DNA from: Candidatus Poribacteria bacterium
GTDB taxonomy: Bacteria > Poribacteria > WGA-4E > WGA-3G
Direction: 5' to 3'
DNA: 64,000 bases
Assembly (NCBI GenBank): GCA_026706025.1
Contig: JAPOZO010000084.1
Coordinates: 62,001 to 126,000 of the forward strand
The position numbers and the translations under genes are program-made. Every line of letters starts with the position of its first letter. The stretch's first letter is position 1. Below are positions 34,811-43,892 of this stretch, in pieces. The notes under the pieces were generated by a model. The model saw nothing but the letters and a program-made list of their open reading frames with translations. It was not told where the DNA came from and made no database searches.

Positions 34811-35899
34811 ATGCGACAGGTTACAATCTATCGAGAGCCAGGGCGTTATGCGGGCTGGCCAGCAAATTACGGTATCTGGTCATGGGACAACGAGATCGTT
34901 GTCGGTTTTACCGTTGGGTATCACAAGTCGGATGCGGGTTTCCACCGTCGCGACCGAGATAAACCGTTTATAGGGATGCAGGCACGAAGTTTAGATGGCG
35001 GCGAGACGTGGCGCGTTTCGGAGACCCCATGTCGTCTACCAGCAAGAGGCACACTCTCCGCAGATGAGCATGTAGAAGAACGGCATCGGCAGGAAGCAGG
35101 TGTCTCGTTTGAGACCCCACAACGCGTCGATTTTTCACACCCAGATTTTGCGATGATGTGCAGCAGAACCGGACTGAGAGCCGGAGCATACTCATGGTTT
35201 TATACCTCTACAGATCGGTGCAAAAGTTGGGGAGGACCGTTTAAGCTGCCGATGTTCGGGTACACCGGTATCGCAGCACGCACGGATTACTTGGTCTCAA
35301 GTTCGGATGAATGCTTGGTGTTTCTTACCGCGTCAAAAGCGGATGGTGAAGAGGGATTGATATTCTGTGCACAAACAACCGATGGCGGCGCGTCTTTTTC
35401 GTTGTTATCTCAGATCGGACCGGAACCTGAAGGGTTTGCTATTATGCCTGCAAGCGTTCGGTTGTCGGCGTCGCAAATTTTAGTCGCGGTTCGATGCCGC
35501 GGCAAAGGTAATGCTTCAGGTTCAGACTGGGAAGAGCGGTTAAACTGGATTGATCTCTACAGTTCAAATGATAACGGACAGACATGGGACTACATGAACC
35601 GTCCTGCGGAAAACACCGGACGTGGTGGGAATCCGCCAACCCTAACGCTTCTTCATGATGGCAGATTATGCCTTATCTATGGATACCGGGATGCGCCGCA
35701 CCAAATCTGTGCGAAGTTGAGCAGGGACGCTGGCAAAACCTGGGGTGAGGAAATCGTCTTACGCGATAATGGTGGTGACCACGACATCGGCTACCCTCGC
35801 ACGATCCAACGTCCCGATGGAACTCTGGTAACTGCCTACTATTTTGATGAAGAACCGGATGGTGAACGGTTCATTGAGGCGACGTTGTGGAAACCGTAG
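34811..35899 (+). CDS. Sialidase-superfamily (BNR repeat) protein
   Basis: A six-bladed propeller of the sialidase superfamily. Asp-box motifs SLDGGETW, TTDGGASFS, SNDNGQTWD and SRDAGKTW occur at regular spacing. Other propeller landmarks are GYTGIAARTDYLVSSSDE and GYPRTIQRPDGTLVTAYYF. No signal peptide is seen, so the protein is cytosolic or the export signal is unusual. The substrate cannot be told; the Arg triad of true sialidases is not obvious. It lies opposite to the PQQ propeller and uronate gene pair, 5 bases from its end, in a glycan-related neighbourhood. Confidence 0.85.
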   Translation: MRQVTIYREPGRYAGWPANYGIWSWDNEIVVGFTVGYHKSDAGFHRRDRDKPFIGMQARSLDGGETWRVSETPCRLPARGTLSADEHVEERHRQEAGVSFETPQRVDFSHPDFAMMCSRTGLRAGAYSWFYTSTDRCKSWGGPFKLPMFGYTGIAARTDYLVSSSDECLVFLTASKADGEEGLIFCAQTTDGGASFSLLSQIGPEPEGFAIMPASVRLSASQILVAVRCRGKGNASGSDWEERLNWIDLYSSNDNGQTWDYMNRPAENTGRGGNPPTLTLLHDGRLCLIYGYRDAPHQICAKLSRDAGKTWGEEIVLRDNGGDHDIGYPRTIQRPDGTLVTAYYFDEEPDGERFIEATLWKP

Positions 35900-35903
35900 C
35901 GGT

Positions 35904-37244
35904 TTAATTGGTGCCTGAACGCAGATCGAAGCATACAAGGCGATCTTTGCCACGGATATAGAGATAACCATCTGCCAATACAGGGGCTGCCCAAGCAGGA
36001 TATTTCACTAACTGGCGACCGTTTTTATCTCTCAGTGAGGACACCTGAGAAATTACCTCTAATTTCTCAGGTGTGCATTTAAGGAGCATCAAACGTCCGT
36101 ACTCACCGAGATAAATAAAGTAGTTGTTCACCCAAAGCAGCGAGGCACGTTCATCAACGCGTTGTGACCACCTGACCTTACCCGTTTTGAGTTCCACACA
36201 GCGGAGTTCTGCCCCGTTGGGACGTTGCCCACTACAGGCATAGAGGTAACCCTCATGGTGGATTGCAGTGTTCCAGTGCAACTCCATGGACTTGTTCCTG
36301 CGCGTCGCGCGATCTTTCCAAACGACCTCGTAGCTGCCCGGACGCACCTTGAGTACTGAACTACCAATGCCGTAGGACTCGCTAATAAAGACGAAATCGT
36401 CGGCAATGACCGGACTCGAAGCGTTGACGGATTCAATTTTGGAATGCCGCCACGGATAGTGGAAATCAATTGCGCCTGATGCCGGTTCAAAGCCGACGAG
36501 TCCACCGCGTAGGAAGGCGAACCCCCACCGTCTATCATCAATCGTTGTAAAGATAGGACTCGCGTAACTCGCGAGCTCATCTGCGATTTGGTAGACGACT
36601 TCGCCGGTGTGCTTGTTAAAGGCGACAATACCACTCCCGTTCGGATCGGGGCTGCCGTTCGCGCCCCAAATATCTTTCGGACTGCCCGGTGGCGAACCGC
36701 CAATCTGAACGATGAGCAGCTCACCTTCGACAGCGGGTGCTGAAGCGACACCGAAAAAGTTTTGGACGACGTGAAACTGCGCCATCGTGTCAATTTTCCA
36801 CAAACCTTTACCATCCGAAACGCGAACACAGTGTAGTATCCCGTCTGCCCCAAAAATATAGACACGGTCATCGTCAACAACTGGACAGCACCGGGGTCCG
36901 TTATTGTAGCCGTACATATCCGTATAATCTGTCGGGTATTCAAACCGCCAGCGTTCGTTGCCGGTCATACTATCAAAACAGGTGAGACGCGCCATATCAC
37001 CGTGGCGTGCGAAAATAAACAATTGTCCATTAGCGACGATCGGTGCCCCGTAACTCGTGCCGATCTGCTTATGCCAGACGACCGGTGGTCCCGTTTTTCC
37101 CCACGGTGCGATGTCTATCTTTTCCTGAGACTTGCCGTCCCGTTCTGGTCCGAGGAAGTCGTTCCAGTCGGCAGCAAACGTCGCTACCAACCCTACCCAG
37201 GAGAAAATTAGGGTTAGAAAGACAACGCGCGGGAAATTTCTCAC
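35904..37244 (-). CDS. Secreted PQQ-type propeller protein
   Basis: A GTG start lies in GTGA over the stop of the mannonate dehydratase-like gene, with GAGGAGG seven bases upstream. The signal peptide (FLTLIFSWVGLVATFA) precedes WNDFLGPERDG, a start typical of secreted quinoprotein-like propellers in Planctomycetes-type genomes. Repeats such as CFDSMTGNERW, RVSDGKGLWKI, FNKHTGEVVYQI and ELKTGKVRW mark a PQQ-like beta-propeller. No dehydrogenase residues can be assigned, so it may be a scaffold rather than an enzyme. The 4-base overlap ties it translationally to the upstream gene. Confidence 0.88.
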   Translation of the reverse strand: MRNFPRVVFLTLIFSWVGLVATFAADWNDFLGPERDGKSQEKIDIAPWGKTGPPVVWHKQIGTSYGAPIVANGQLFIFARHGDMARLTCFDSMTGNERWRFEYPTDYTDMYGYNNGPRCCPVVDDDRVYIFGADGILHCVRVSDGKGLWKIDTMAQFHVVQNFFGVASAPAVEGELLIVQIGGSPPGSPKDIWGANGSPDPNGSGIVAFNKHTGEVVYQIADELASYASPIFTTIDDRRWGFAFLRGGLVGFEPASGAIDFHYPWRHSKIESVNASSPVIADDFVFISESYGIGSSVLKVRPGSYEVVWKDRATRRNKSMELHWNTAIHHEGYLYACSGQRPNGAELRCVELKTGKVRWSQRVDERASLLWVNNYFIYLGEYGRLMLLKCTPEKLEVISQVSSLRDKNGRQLVKYPAWAAPVLADGYLYIRGKDRLVCFDLRSGTN

Positions 37245-38260
37245 GCAGCGACCTCCTCATTGGCGCGCTTCACAAGGGCGTTCATATAGGCGATCGTGTA
37301 TGCTGTGCCGACGCGGTGATCGCCCGCCATGCTCGGAATATGATCCGGGATCAACACACCGTTGAAATCTACTTCACGGAGGGCTTTAGCGACGTGGTAC
37401 ATATCCTGATAGCCGTTGTCAACGAAGGTCTCAACGAAATGCGGGAGCGGTTGATCGACGTTGCGGAAGTGGACTTTGAAAATCTTGTCCCGTTCGCCGA
37501 AATAGCGGATCGACTCAATCACATCTCTGCCCATGAGTTCGCCGCCTTCTAACCAACAACCGACGCAGAAACACATCCCGACATTCGGGCTATCGGCGAT
37601 TTCGAGGGCGCGTTTGTAGCCTTCAAAACTGCTGAAGATACATCTCGGAATTCCTGCGAGATGCAGTGCGGGTGGGTCGTCGGGGTGGATACCGATCATC
37701 ACACCGGCTTCCTCAGCGACAGGTGCCGCCTGCTTGATGAAATACGTGTAGTTATCCCAGAGTTCCTCTTCGCTGTATTCGCGTCCGTGTGAGAGCGGCA
37801 TTTTATATAGATTGCCACCCCAATGTCCCTCTTGCGCAGTCTCAAGGTTGAATCCCCTTGCACTGGCACCGCCACGGGTCGTTTCGCGCTCAGTGCTCCA
37901 AATACCGTTCCCCATGTGCGCGTATGTGGTATATGGGATTCCGGCTCTACCGAGATCACGGATGTACCGCTTGTACTGTTCGACTTTCGCGTCGCGGTTC
38001 TCCAAGTTAAGCACAATCCCGTCTTGATTGTGGACATCACTGTTGCCGAACCCGTAAATCTTGAGCCCTGCGTTCTCGAAAATCTCGCGGCGGCTCATGA
38101 AATAATCGTAATTTGCATTTTCGCCGTTCGTCCAGAGGACGACATATTCAACATCCATCTGCTTGGCAAACTGCAAGTCTGCCTCACTCGGTTCCGGCGA
38201 CATCTGTGCCGTAACTTTCATTCCAGGTTCAATATTTTTTAATGGACTGTGATTTGCCAT
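37241..38260 (-). CDS. Mannonate dehydratase family protein (UxuA-like)
   Basis: UxuA dehydrates D-mannonate to 2-keto-3-deoxygluconate in glucuronate breakdown. The barrel shows family sequence: MIGIHPDDPP, RCIFSSFEGYKRALEIA, VGMCFCVGCWLEGG (metal-site region), KVHFRNV and VLIPDHIPS. ATG at 38260 is preceded by GGAGG and is preferred to a start 13 codons earlier. The substrate may be another sugar acid, since the family is broad. The sulfatase, Gfo/Idh and PQQ genes around it fit uronate scavenging (inference). Confidence 0.85.
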   Translation of the reverse strand: MANHSPLKNIEPGMKVTAQMSPEPSEADLQFAKQMDVEYVVLWTNGENANYDYFMSRREIFENAGLKIYGFGNSDVHNQDGIVLNLENRDAKVEQYKRYIRDLGRAGIPYTTYAHMGNGIWSTERETTRGGASARGFNLETAQEGHWGGNLYKMPLSHGREYSEEELWDNYTYFIKQAAPVAEEAGVMIGIHPDDPPALHLAGIPRCIFSSFEGYKRALEIADSPNVGMCFCVGCWLEGGELMGRDVIESIRYFGERDKIFKVHFRNVDQPLPHFVETFVDNGYQDMYHVAKALREVDFNGVLIPDHIPSMAGDHRVGTAYTIAYMNALVKRANEEVAA

Positions 38261-38277
38261 TTCGTGCCTCCATTTTC

Positions 38278-38393
38278 TGTAGCCATCAGCAGTCAGCAAT
38301 CAGTTAAGATTTCTTTGTAGCAGGTAGAATGTTCACAGCCTCCAGAACAAATAACCGACAACTCTCACTGCGAGGCAAACTGATAACCGGCAA
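38278..38393. repeat. Dispersed repeat family R1, copy E
   Basis: GCCATCAGCAGTCAGCAATC and CAACTCTCACTGCGAGGC carry the R1 units and its core in inverted orientation. It separates the sulfatase and UxuA-like genes. Confidence 0.75.
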
Positions 38394-39827
38394 CTACTCT
38401 TCGTCTCCTGCTTCTGTTTTGAGTCGATATAACTCTTGCGTTAATTCAGTGACAATATCTGCGTACGCTGGGTCGTCGTAGACACTACACATCTCATTCG
38501 GATCTTTCTCCAGGTCGAAAAGTTCCCATTCCGGTGCTTTCGATTCATCGAGGGATCCAGTTGTGCCAAGTGCCTCGCCGTAGTAATAGATGAGTTTATA
38601 GCGATCCGTCCGTATCCCGTAGTGCGCGGGTACATAGTGGTGCGCGAGGTGCATCCAGTAACGGTAATACATGGACGTTCGCCAATCGTCAGGTGTCTCA
38701 CCATTGAGGATTGGCCGTAGACTCGTGCCCTGCATGTCATCAGGAATTGATACGCCTGCGTAGTCGAGCCAAGTCTCTGCGAAATCTATGTTTAAGGACA
38801 TGGCATCGGACGCGCTGCCGGGTTGAATCTCGCGCGGATAGCGGACGAGGAACGGCATTCGTAATGATTCCTCATACATAAACCGCTTGTCATACCAACC
38901 GTGGTCGCCTAAGAAGAATCCTTGGTCAGAGGTATAAATCACGAGCGTGTCGTCTGCGATACCGTCTTCATCAAGGTAGTCGAGCATCCGACCTACATTG
39001 TCATCAATTGAGGCAACACAGCGGAGATATTCTTTGATATATCGTTGATAATTCCAATTTGCCATCTCTTCCTCTGACAACCCTTCAGGTGGTGGACCGA
39101 GTTTATCAATCTTGAGGTCCCTTTCGGTCATGTGCCCGAAGACGCGCATCTTCGCTTCCTTTGCGGCGTTTGAACGGTTGGCGTAATCGTCGAAAAAGTT
39201 GTCCGGCATCGGAACATCGCCGTCCTCGAACATGTCGGCGTGTTTCTCATCGGAGTCCCATGGACGGTGCGGTGCCTTGTGGTGACACATCATGAAGAAA
39301 GGTCTATCCTTGTCACGATTCTGGAGCCACTCCAATGAGAAGTCGGTAATGATGTCGGTAGTATAACCTTTGTGGGTTTTCCGACCGTCAGGTTCAATCA
39401 TGACTGGATCGTGATAGAGGCCTTGCCCGGGCAGCACGTTCCAATAGTCAAACCCTGTTGGGTCGGCATCACCGCCGTGTCCGAGGTGCCATTTACCGAC
39501 CATCGCGGTTTGGTAGCCGTCCGCCTGTAGCATCTTGGCAACATTCGGTATTCTGCCATCAAAATGATCCCCTATGGTCTTCACTCCGTTAAGGTGGCTG
39601 TGTTTGCCGGTCAAAATATTCGCACGGCTCGGTGTACAGATGGAGTTAACACAGAAACAGTTATGGAGAATCATACCGCCGTCTGCGATACGATCAAGGT
39701 GGGGTGTTTGATTAATTCGACTCCCGTAGCTGCTAATCGCGTGTGATGCGTGGTCGTCGGACATGATGAATAGGATATTAGGTCTGCTCAATTGTGGCTC
39801 CTTTAAATTTATGATTTCCCTTATCAT
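38394..39827 (-). CDS. Type I sulfatase
   Basis: The sulfatase core is clear. PNILFIMSDDHASHA carries the metal-binding Asp pair (24-25). CTPSRANILTGKH carries the Cys64 that must be converted to formylglycine. Then come GKWHLGHGG, PHRPWDSD and YTSDQGFFLGDHGWYDK, and the C-terminal ELFDLEKDPNEM region. At 477 residues it is a normal arylsulfatase. No signal peptide is visible, so it would be cytosolic unless exported atypically. It cleaves sulfate esters, likely from sulfated glycans. The SUMF1 protein 5 kb away looks incompetent, so activation depends on an enzyme outside the window. Confidence 0.93.
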   Translation of the reverse strand: MIREIINLKEPQLSRPNILFIMSDDHASHAISSYGSRINQTPHLDRIADGGMILHNCFCVNSICTPSRANILTGKHSHLNGVKTIGDHFDGRIPNVAKMLQADGYQTAMVGKWHLGHGGDADPTGFDYWNVLPGQGLYHDPVMIEPDGRKTHKGYTTDIITDFSLEWLQNRDKDRPFFMMCHHKAPHRPWDSDEKHADMFEDGDVPMPDNFFDDYANRSNAAKEAKMRVFGHMTERDLKIDKLGPPPEGLSEEEMANWNYQRYIKEYLRCVASIDDNVGRMLDYLDEDGIADDTLVIYTSDQGFFLGDHGWYDKRFMYEESLRMPFLVRYPREIQPGSASDAMSLNIDFAETWLDYAGVSIPDDMQGTSLRPILNGETPDDWRTSMYYRYWMHLAHHYVPAHYGIRTDRYKLIYYYGEALGTTGSLDESKAPEWELFDLEKDPNEMCSVYDDPAYADIVTELTQELYRLKTEAGDEE

Positions 39828-39900
39828 ATTCTATTCTTTATCAAAAGTCAATCTTTTTTCCGGTGAGACCAAAGGGCATTTGATTTTCTCTACCCAGCAT

Positions 39901-40143
39901 CGTAGGTTGGGTTGAATGGATTCTATAGAACCACGAAAAAGAAACAAGAAAGCGAAGTTCTCCCCATACATACTACATCAAACAGAGACCGAGTGAAACC
40001 CAACGCTTTTGCCGTTTCCGAGACGCTGAAGGTGTGAAGTTGGGTTTCACGGCGTTCTTGAGCGTATACGACGGTATGTTGGGTTTCACTGGTATTTGGA
40101 ACAACACATTCGCCTTCTCAGTTCCGTTCAACCCAACCTACAG
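39901..40143. mobile_element. Probable MITE-like element with 18-base inverted ends
   Basis: GTAGGTTGGGTTGAATGG (from 39902) and CCGTTCAACCCAACCTAC (40124-40141) are inverted repeats with one mismatch, bounding about 240 non-coding bases. Inside, GTGAAACCCAAC (39993-40004) and GTTGGGTTTCAC (40039-40050) form a perfect inverted pair, and GTTGGGTTTCAC recurs at about 40079. No transposase is encoded. Confidence 0.7.
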
Positions 40144-40229
40144 GACTGACAAAACGAAACGCACCAGCAGTTAATCTGGTGCGTTCAGGAATAGAGGCTG
40201 TGAATTGTAGTGTCTCCTATCGGGAGCAC

Positions 40230-41651
40230 TCAACCAGCGTTTAGCGATGGTGGCAGCTCGGCGAGCGTGTAACCTTGTGCTTTCGCTTCAGTTTGCCGTT
40301 GATACCACTTTGTCCAGATTTCTCCTTCTTTAGCAGTGCCTTTTACAGTGCCTCTCGCCTCTTGGTAACTGGAGATCAGGATGGGTATGAACACCAAAAG
40401 GATTGGCATAGAACTCCCTATTTCACCGAAGAAAAAAATAACAATAAGAACCCAAAAGATAAAATGAATCATAAGGCGCGTCGGATTAAGTAGCATCAAT
40501 AATATTGCCTTTTGTGCTATCCTGAAATAAGAATTCGCTTGCGTATTTTCCAATGGTGGCGGTTCCTCAAAAATCTCTCCGCGGTTTACGGTTTCTTGTT
40601 GCCCTTGGTACCACTGCATCCATACTTGTTGCGCATTGGTAACACCTCTTAGGTTGCCTCTTGCCTCCCGGTAACTGATGACGAAAACGATTAGAAAAAT
40701 CCAAAGAAGCAATTGTCCAAAGAATCCTATTATCTCAAATATTTCAAAAATATCTTCAGGCGTTTCTGAGGGTGGAAGTGTCGTGAAGAATAAAAGCGCG
40801 CATGTGAAAATCCAACATGTAAGATGAATGATAAATGGCTTCAGGTTACGCACCATGAAAAACAGCGTTTCTGGAATTTCTCCGATATAGGAATAGTCTC
40901 GCACGTTTTCCGATGCTGGCGGCTCTTCAAAGGAACTTTCCTGCACAATCGCTTTGATTTGTCGGTAGTACCACTTCGTCCAGATGTCTCTCTCTATCGC
41001 CACTCCTTTCAAGTTGCTTCTCGCCTCGCGGTAGCTAAGTATGAGCGTGAATATAACAGTGAGGATAACGATTTCGGGAAGTGATCGCACAAAATCGCTT
41101 GGGTCAAATAGGGTAGGAAGCGCGAACAGTGTAAACCAAAATATGAAATGCCCTGCAGGAAGTACCAGGTGCCGAAACATGAATAGCACCGTTTTGCGTG
41201 CGGATATGAAATAGGAACCGCCCGGTATATGTTCTAATAATGGCGGTGTCTCATAAGTGCCTCGCTGAACCTTTATTAACTCTTGGCGGTCGTACCACTG
41301 CATCCATGTCTGTCGCTCTGTAGTAATACCTTTCCGGCTGCTCCTCGCCTCCCTGTAACTAAATGTGAGTGCGATAGGGATAATAAACAGGCATAACCTA
41401 TAAGAAAAGATGAAATCGCGACTGATTTCTTCAATGATGAAAGAAAAGGCTGTGACTAATTTCCAGAGGGACCCAGGCAAATCCTCAAAAGCACCTTCTG
41501 CTGCCGCAACCACATACGGCCATGTGCCGTATCTGAACGGTTCGTCCCATATAGTGAGTATAGCAGAAAACAGGATCCAACATGCGAGAAAATAGACGAT
41601 AAAAGTTGTCGGGTTCCACAGCATAAATAACAGTGTTTTTCGGGCTTTCAT
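40230..41651 (-). CDS. Membrane protein with four tandem two-helix repeats
   Basis: No known family is recognised. The protein is four copies of a unit of about 110 residues. Each has a first helix near an LxxNPxxxxIHxxxW start, a second helix, the cytoplasmic-looking signature S-Y-[RQ]-E-A-R (residues 98, 206, 326 and 428), an [SG]xxKG pattern, W-x-x-W-Y about 17 residues later, and a Glu/Pro-rich tail ending in SYF/SYI. The final unit reads SSYQEARGTVKG. A paralogue with two units lies 49 bases upstream. Eight membrane helices are predicted, and all signatures would lie on one side of the membrane. Confidence 0.75.
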   Translation of the reverse strand: MKARKTLLFMLWNPTTFIVYFLACWILFSAILTIWDEPFRYGTWPYVVAAAEGAFEDLPGSLWKLVTAFSFIIEEISRDFIFSYRLCLFIIPIALTFSYREARSSRKGITTERQTWMQWYDRQELIKVQRGTYETPPLLEHIPGGSYFISARKTVLFMFRHLVLPAGHFIFWFTLFALPTLFDPSDFVRSLPEIVILTVIFTLILSYREARSNLKGVAIERDIWTKWYYRQIKAIVQESSFEEPPASENVRDYSYIGEIPETLFFMVRNLKPFIIHLTCWIFTCALLFFTTLPPSETPEDIFEIFEIIGFFGQLLLWIFLIVFVISYREARGNLRGVTNAQQVWMQWYQGQQETVNRGEIFEEPPPLENTQANSYFRIAQKAILLMLLNPTRLMIHFIFWVLIVIFFFGEIGSSMPILLVFIPILISSYQEARGTVKGTAKEGEIWTKWYQRQTEAKAQGYTLAELPPSLNAG

Positions 41652-41700
41652 GATATATCCTTATGTGCAAGATTTTCCGTGAAATCGTGTTTCGTATCTG

Positions 41701-42495
41701 TTAATACATGCGGAACAATGGCGGAGACACGTCAAAAGGGACACCTTGTACTTTCGCTTCTTGCTGTTGGCAATACCACTCCGTCCACGTCTGTTGTACT
41801 TTGGCGACTCCTTTCACAGTCCCTCTTGTTTCTTGGTAACTGGAAATGAGACCGAATATAGCAGCGACTATCGCGAGAAAAGATACAGCCGACAAAAAAT
41901 CGCGAGCGAAGTTCTCGGTTGTCCGAACCACATCAGCAAAATCTGGAAATACTGTTATGAGGATTAGTAAGAGGATTAGTAAAAAGCAAGTCAGAAACCA
42001 GTATAGAAAATGAATGATCGGTAGTTTTGGGTTACGAATCATGAATGACAACGTTTTTTGTGCTTTCCTGAAATAGGAGTTGACTCGCATGTTTTTCAAT
42101 GGCGGTGCGGGTTCCACGAAATTGTCGCCTTCTGCTGTCGTTTCCTGTTGTCGGTGATACCATTTCATCCATATCCGATGCTCATCGCTAATGCCTTTTA
42201 GGTTGCCGACTGCTTCGCGGTAAGATATAAGGAAAGGTGGCATAACGACAAGCACCCAAGATCCAGTTCTCGTTAAATCTTCTATGATTTCATCCCAAAT
42301 AATTGAGGCAGCTTTTAGAAAATCTCCGATAGACGCAGGAGATTCCACAATAACTTTAATATAGGGCAACGTCCCTTCTATGAATGGATCGTCCGACACG
42401 ATTCCCCAAGCAGCAAGCAAAAACCAGCACGTTAAATGAACGATGAGAGGTATGGGGTTGCGAAGCATGAATAACAGCACTTCTAAGACCTTCAT
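41701..42495 (-). CDS. Membrane protein with two tandem two-helix repeats (paralogue)
   Basis: This 264-residue protein has two units of the same family. The first (SYREAVGNLKG, residue 91) shares DDPFxxGTxPY with the first unit of the neighbour, which reads DEPFRYGTWPY. The last (SSYQETRGTVKG, residue 218) shares SSYQExRGTVKG with the neighbour's last unit. So the two proteins match in their end units, and the middle units were gained or lost. W-x-x-W-Y appears at 109-113 and 237-241. It is transcribed ahead of the four-unit gene. Function unknown; the neighbours (sulfatase, PotD) do not help. Confidence 0.75.
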   Translation of the reverse strand: MKVLEVLLFMLRNPIPLIVHLTCWFLLAAWGIVSDDPFIEGTLPYIKVIVESPASIGDFLKAASIIWDEIIEDLTRTGSWVLVVMPPFLISYREAVGNLKGISDEHRIWMKWYHRQQETTAEGDNFVEPAPPLKNMRVNSYFRKAQKTLSFMIRNPKLPIIHFLYWFLTCFLLILLLILITVFPDFADVVRTTENFARDFLSAVSFLAIVAAIFGLISSYQETRGTVKGVAKVQQTWTEWYCQQQEAKVQGVPFDVSPPLFRMY

Positions 42496-42684
42496 GACAT
42501 TACCTTCTTACATACGAGTTTTTTATTTCAACCTTTGGAACATTACGGAGAGATTTTCATCTTTAGTTGAAACCGTTCCGATTTTCTTCAAAAAAGCAGC
42601 TTCTATATGGATGCCGTTCCGATAGAACTCAAGGAGGGGTTTGGAAGAATAAGCCGTTTTTTTTAATCGGACGAACTGCGAAAT

Positions 42685-42711
42685 AAAAAAGGCGAGGTTA
42701 AAAACCTCGCC
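42685..42711 (-). terminator. Terminator after potD, using an R4 hairpin
   Basis: GGCGAGGTT, AAA, AACCTCGCC (42691-42711) is followed on the minus strand by TTTTTTATTT. It lies 21 bases past the PotD stop. Confidence 0.85.
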
Positions 42712-42732
42712 AACCTTAATCAGTGATAACAG

Positions 42733-43761
42733 TTATTTCGCTTTGACTTCTTCCCACGCGCGGTCGTAGTGCCTTGTAAAATCGCCGGGATCTCGCAACC
42801 ATTCAAGGGATTCCAGGACCTCTTTTGGTGGATAGATAAACTTGTGTTCCCGTAGATTTTCGGGTAAGAATTCTTTCGCTGTCGGGACGCAGGTACCGTA
42901 TTTCGTGAAAGCGGTGATCTTGGCGTTGACTTCGGGACGGAGAAGGTAGTTGATAAACTGTTCTGCAAGTGCCTTATGCGGTGCGGATTTCGGGATGCAG
43001 ACAGCATCAATAAACTGGCTCGATCCTTCTTTCGGGATGACGTACCGGATCGTCGGACGCGTCTCAGTCGCGCGGAAAGCATCACCACTCCAGCAGTGCG
43101 CCATAACGACATCCCCGGCGATAAGGAGCTCTTCCGCCTCGCTTTTATACTGTTTCACAAGCGGTTTCTGCGCGATGAGTTTCTCTTTCGCCGCTTTGAT
43201 TTCATCCGGATCGGTCGTGTTGAGACTGTATCCGAGGAATTTTAGTGCGGCACCGATGGTTTCACGTTGGTCGTCTAACATGCTGAACTGGTTTTTATAT
43301 TCTGCATCCCAGAGCACTGCCCAACTATCCGGTGCTGGTGAAACAACAGCCGAATCGTAGGCGATCCCTGCCGTGCCGAATGTATAAGGAATAGAATATT
43401 GGTTTTCAGGGTCGAAGTATTTACCGAGAAACAACGGACTAATGTTCTGGAAGTTGGGAATATTGTCGCGGTTGAGTTCTGCTAACAGGTTTTGCTTAAT
43501 TAGGATGGATACCATATAGTCGGATGGCATAATGATGTCGTATCCTGTCGCACCCGCTAATAGTTTCGTGAGCAGATCTTCGTTACTGGCATAGGTATCA
43601 ACGAGAACGGTAACCCCAAACGCCTTTTCAAAGCCTTCACGGATGTCATCACTGACGTACCCTGCCCATGTAAAGACGTTGAGTTGTTTCTTCTGCCCAA
43701 TACCATCGCCGATGAAAAGTGTGAGGAGTATAAGTACTAAGAGGATGTATCTGTTGCGCAT
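42733..43761 (-). CDS. Spermidine/putrescine-binding periplasmic protein (PotD-like)
   Basis: Substrate-binding lipoprotein-like protein of polyamine ABC transporters. After a signal peptide (YILLVLILLTLFIGDGIG) comes LNVFTWAGYVSDDIREGFEK, then YDIIMPSDYMVS, IPYTFGTAGIAYDS and a closing YDRAWEEVKA. These are all hallmark PotD/PotF stretches. The length (342) is right. The ABC membrane and ATPase genes are absent from the window, so it is solitary or its partners lie elsewhere. It ends at a strong terminator. Confidence 0.9.
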   Translation of the reverse strand: MRNRYILLVLILLTLFIGDGIGQKKQLNVFTWAGYVSDDIREGFEKAFGVTVLVDTYASNEDLLTKLLAGATGYDIIMPSDYMVSILIKQNLLAELNRDNIPNFQNISPLFLGKYFDPENQYSIPYTFGTAGIAYDSAVVSPAPDSWAVLWDAEYKNQFSMLDDQRETIGAALKFLGYSLNTTDPDEIKAAKEKLIAQKPLVKQYKSEAEELLIAGDVVMAHCWSGDAFRATETRPTIRYVIPKEGSSQFIDAVCIPKSAPHKALAEQFINYLLRPEVNAKITAFTKYGTCVPTAKEFLPENLREHKFIYPPKEVLESLEWLRDPGDFTRHYDRAWEEVKAK

Positions 43762-43892
43762 ATTTTCTCCATTGGTATCTATGCTATGCGTATTATGAAC
43801 GGGACGATTGCGTTTAGGGGAAACAGCGTCGCCCCGACTGCGATGTAAGATATTGACAATGTCTGCTATCTATGCTAATGTAACAACACTAT

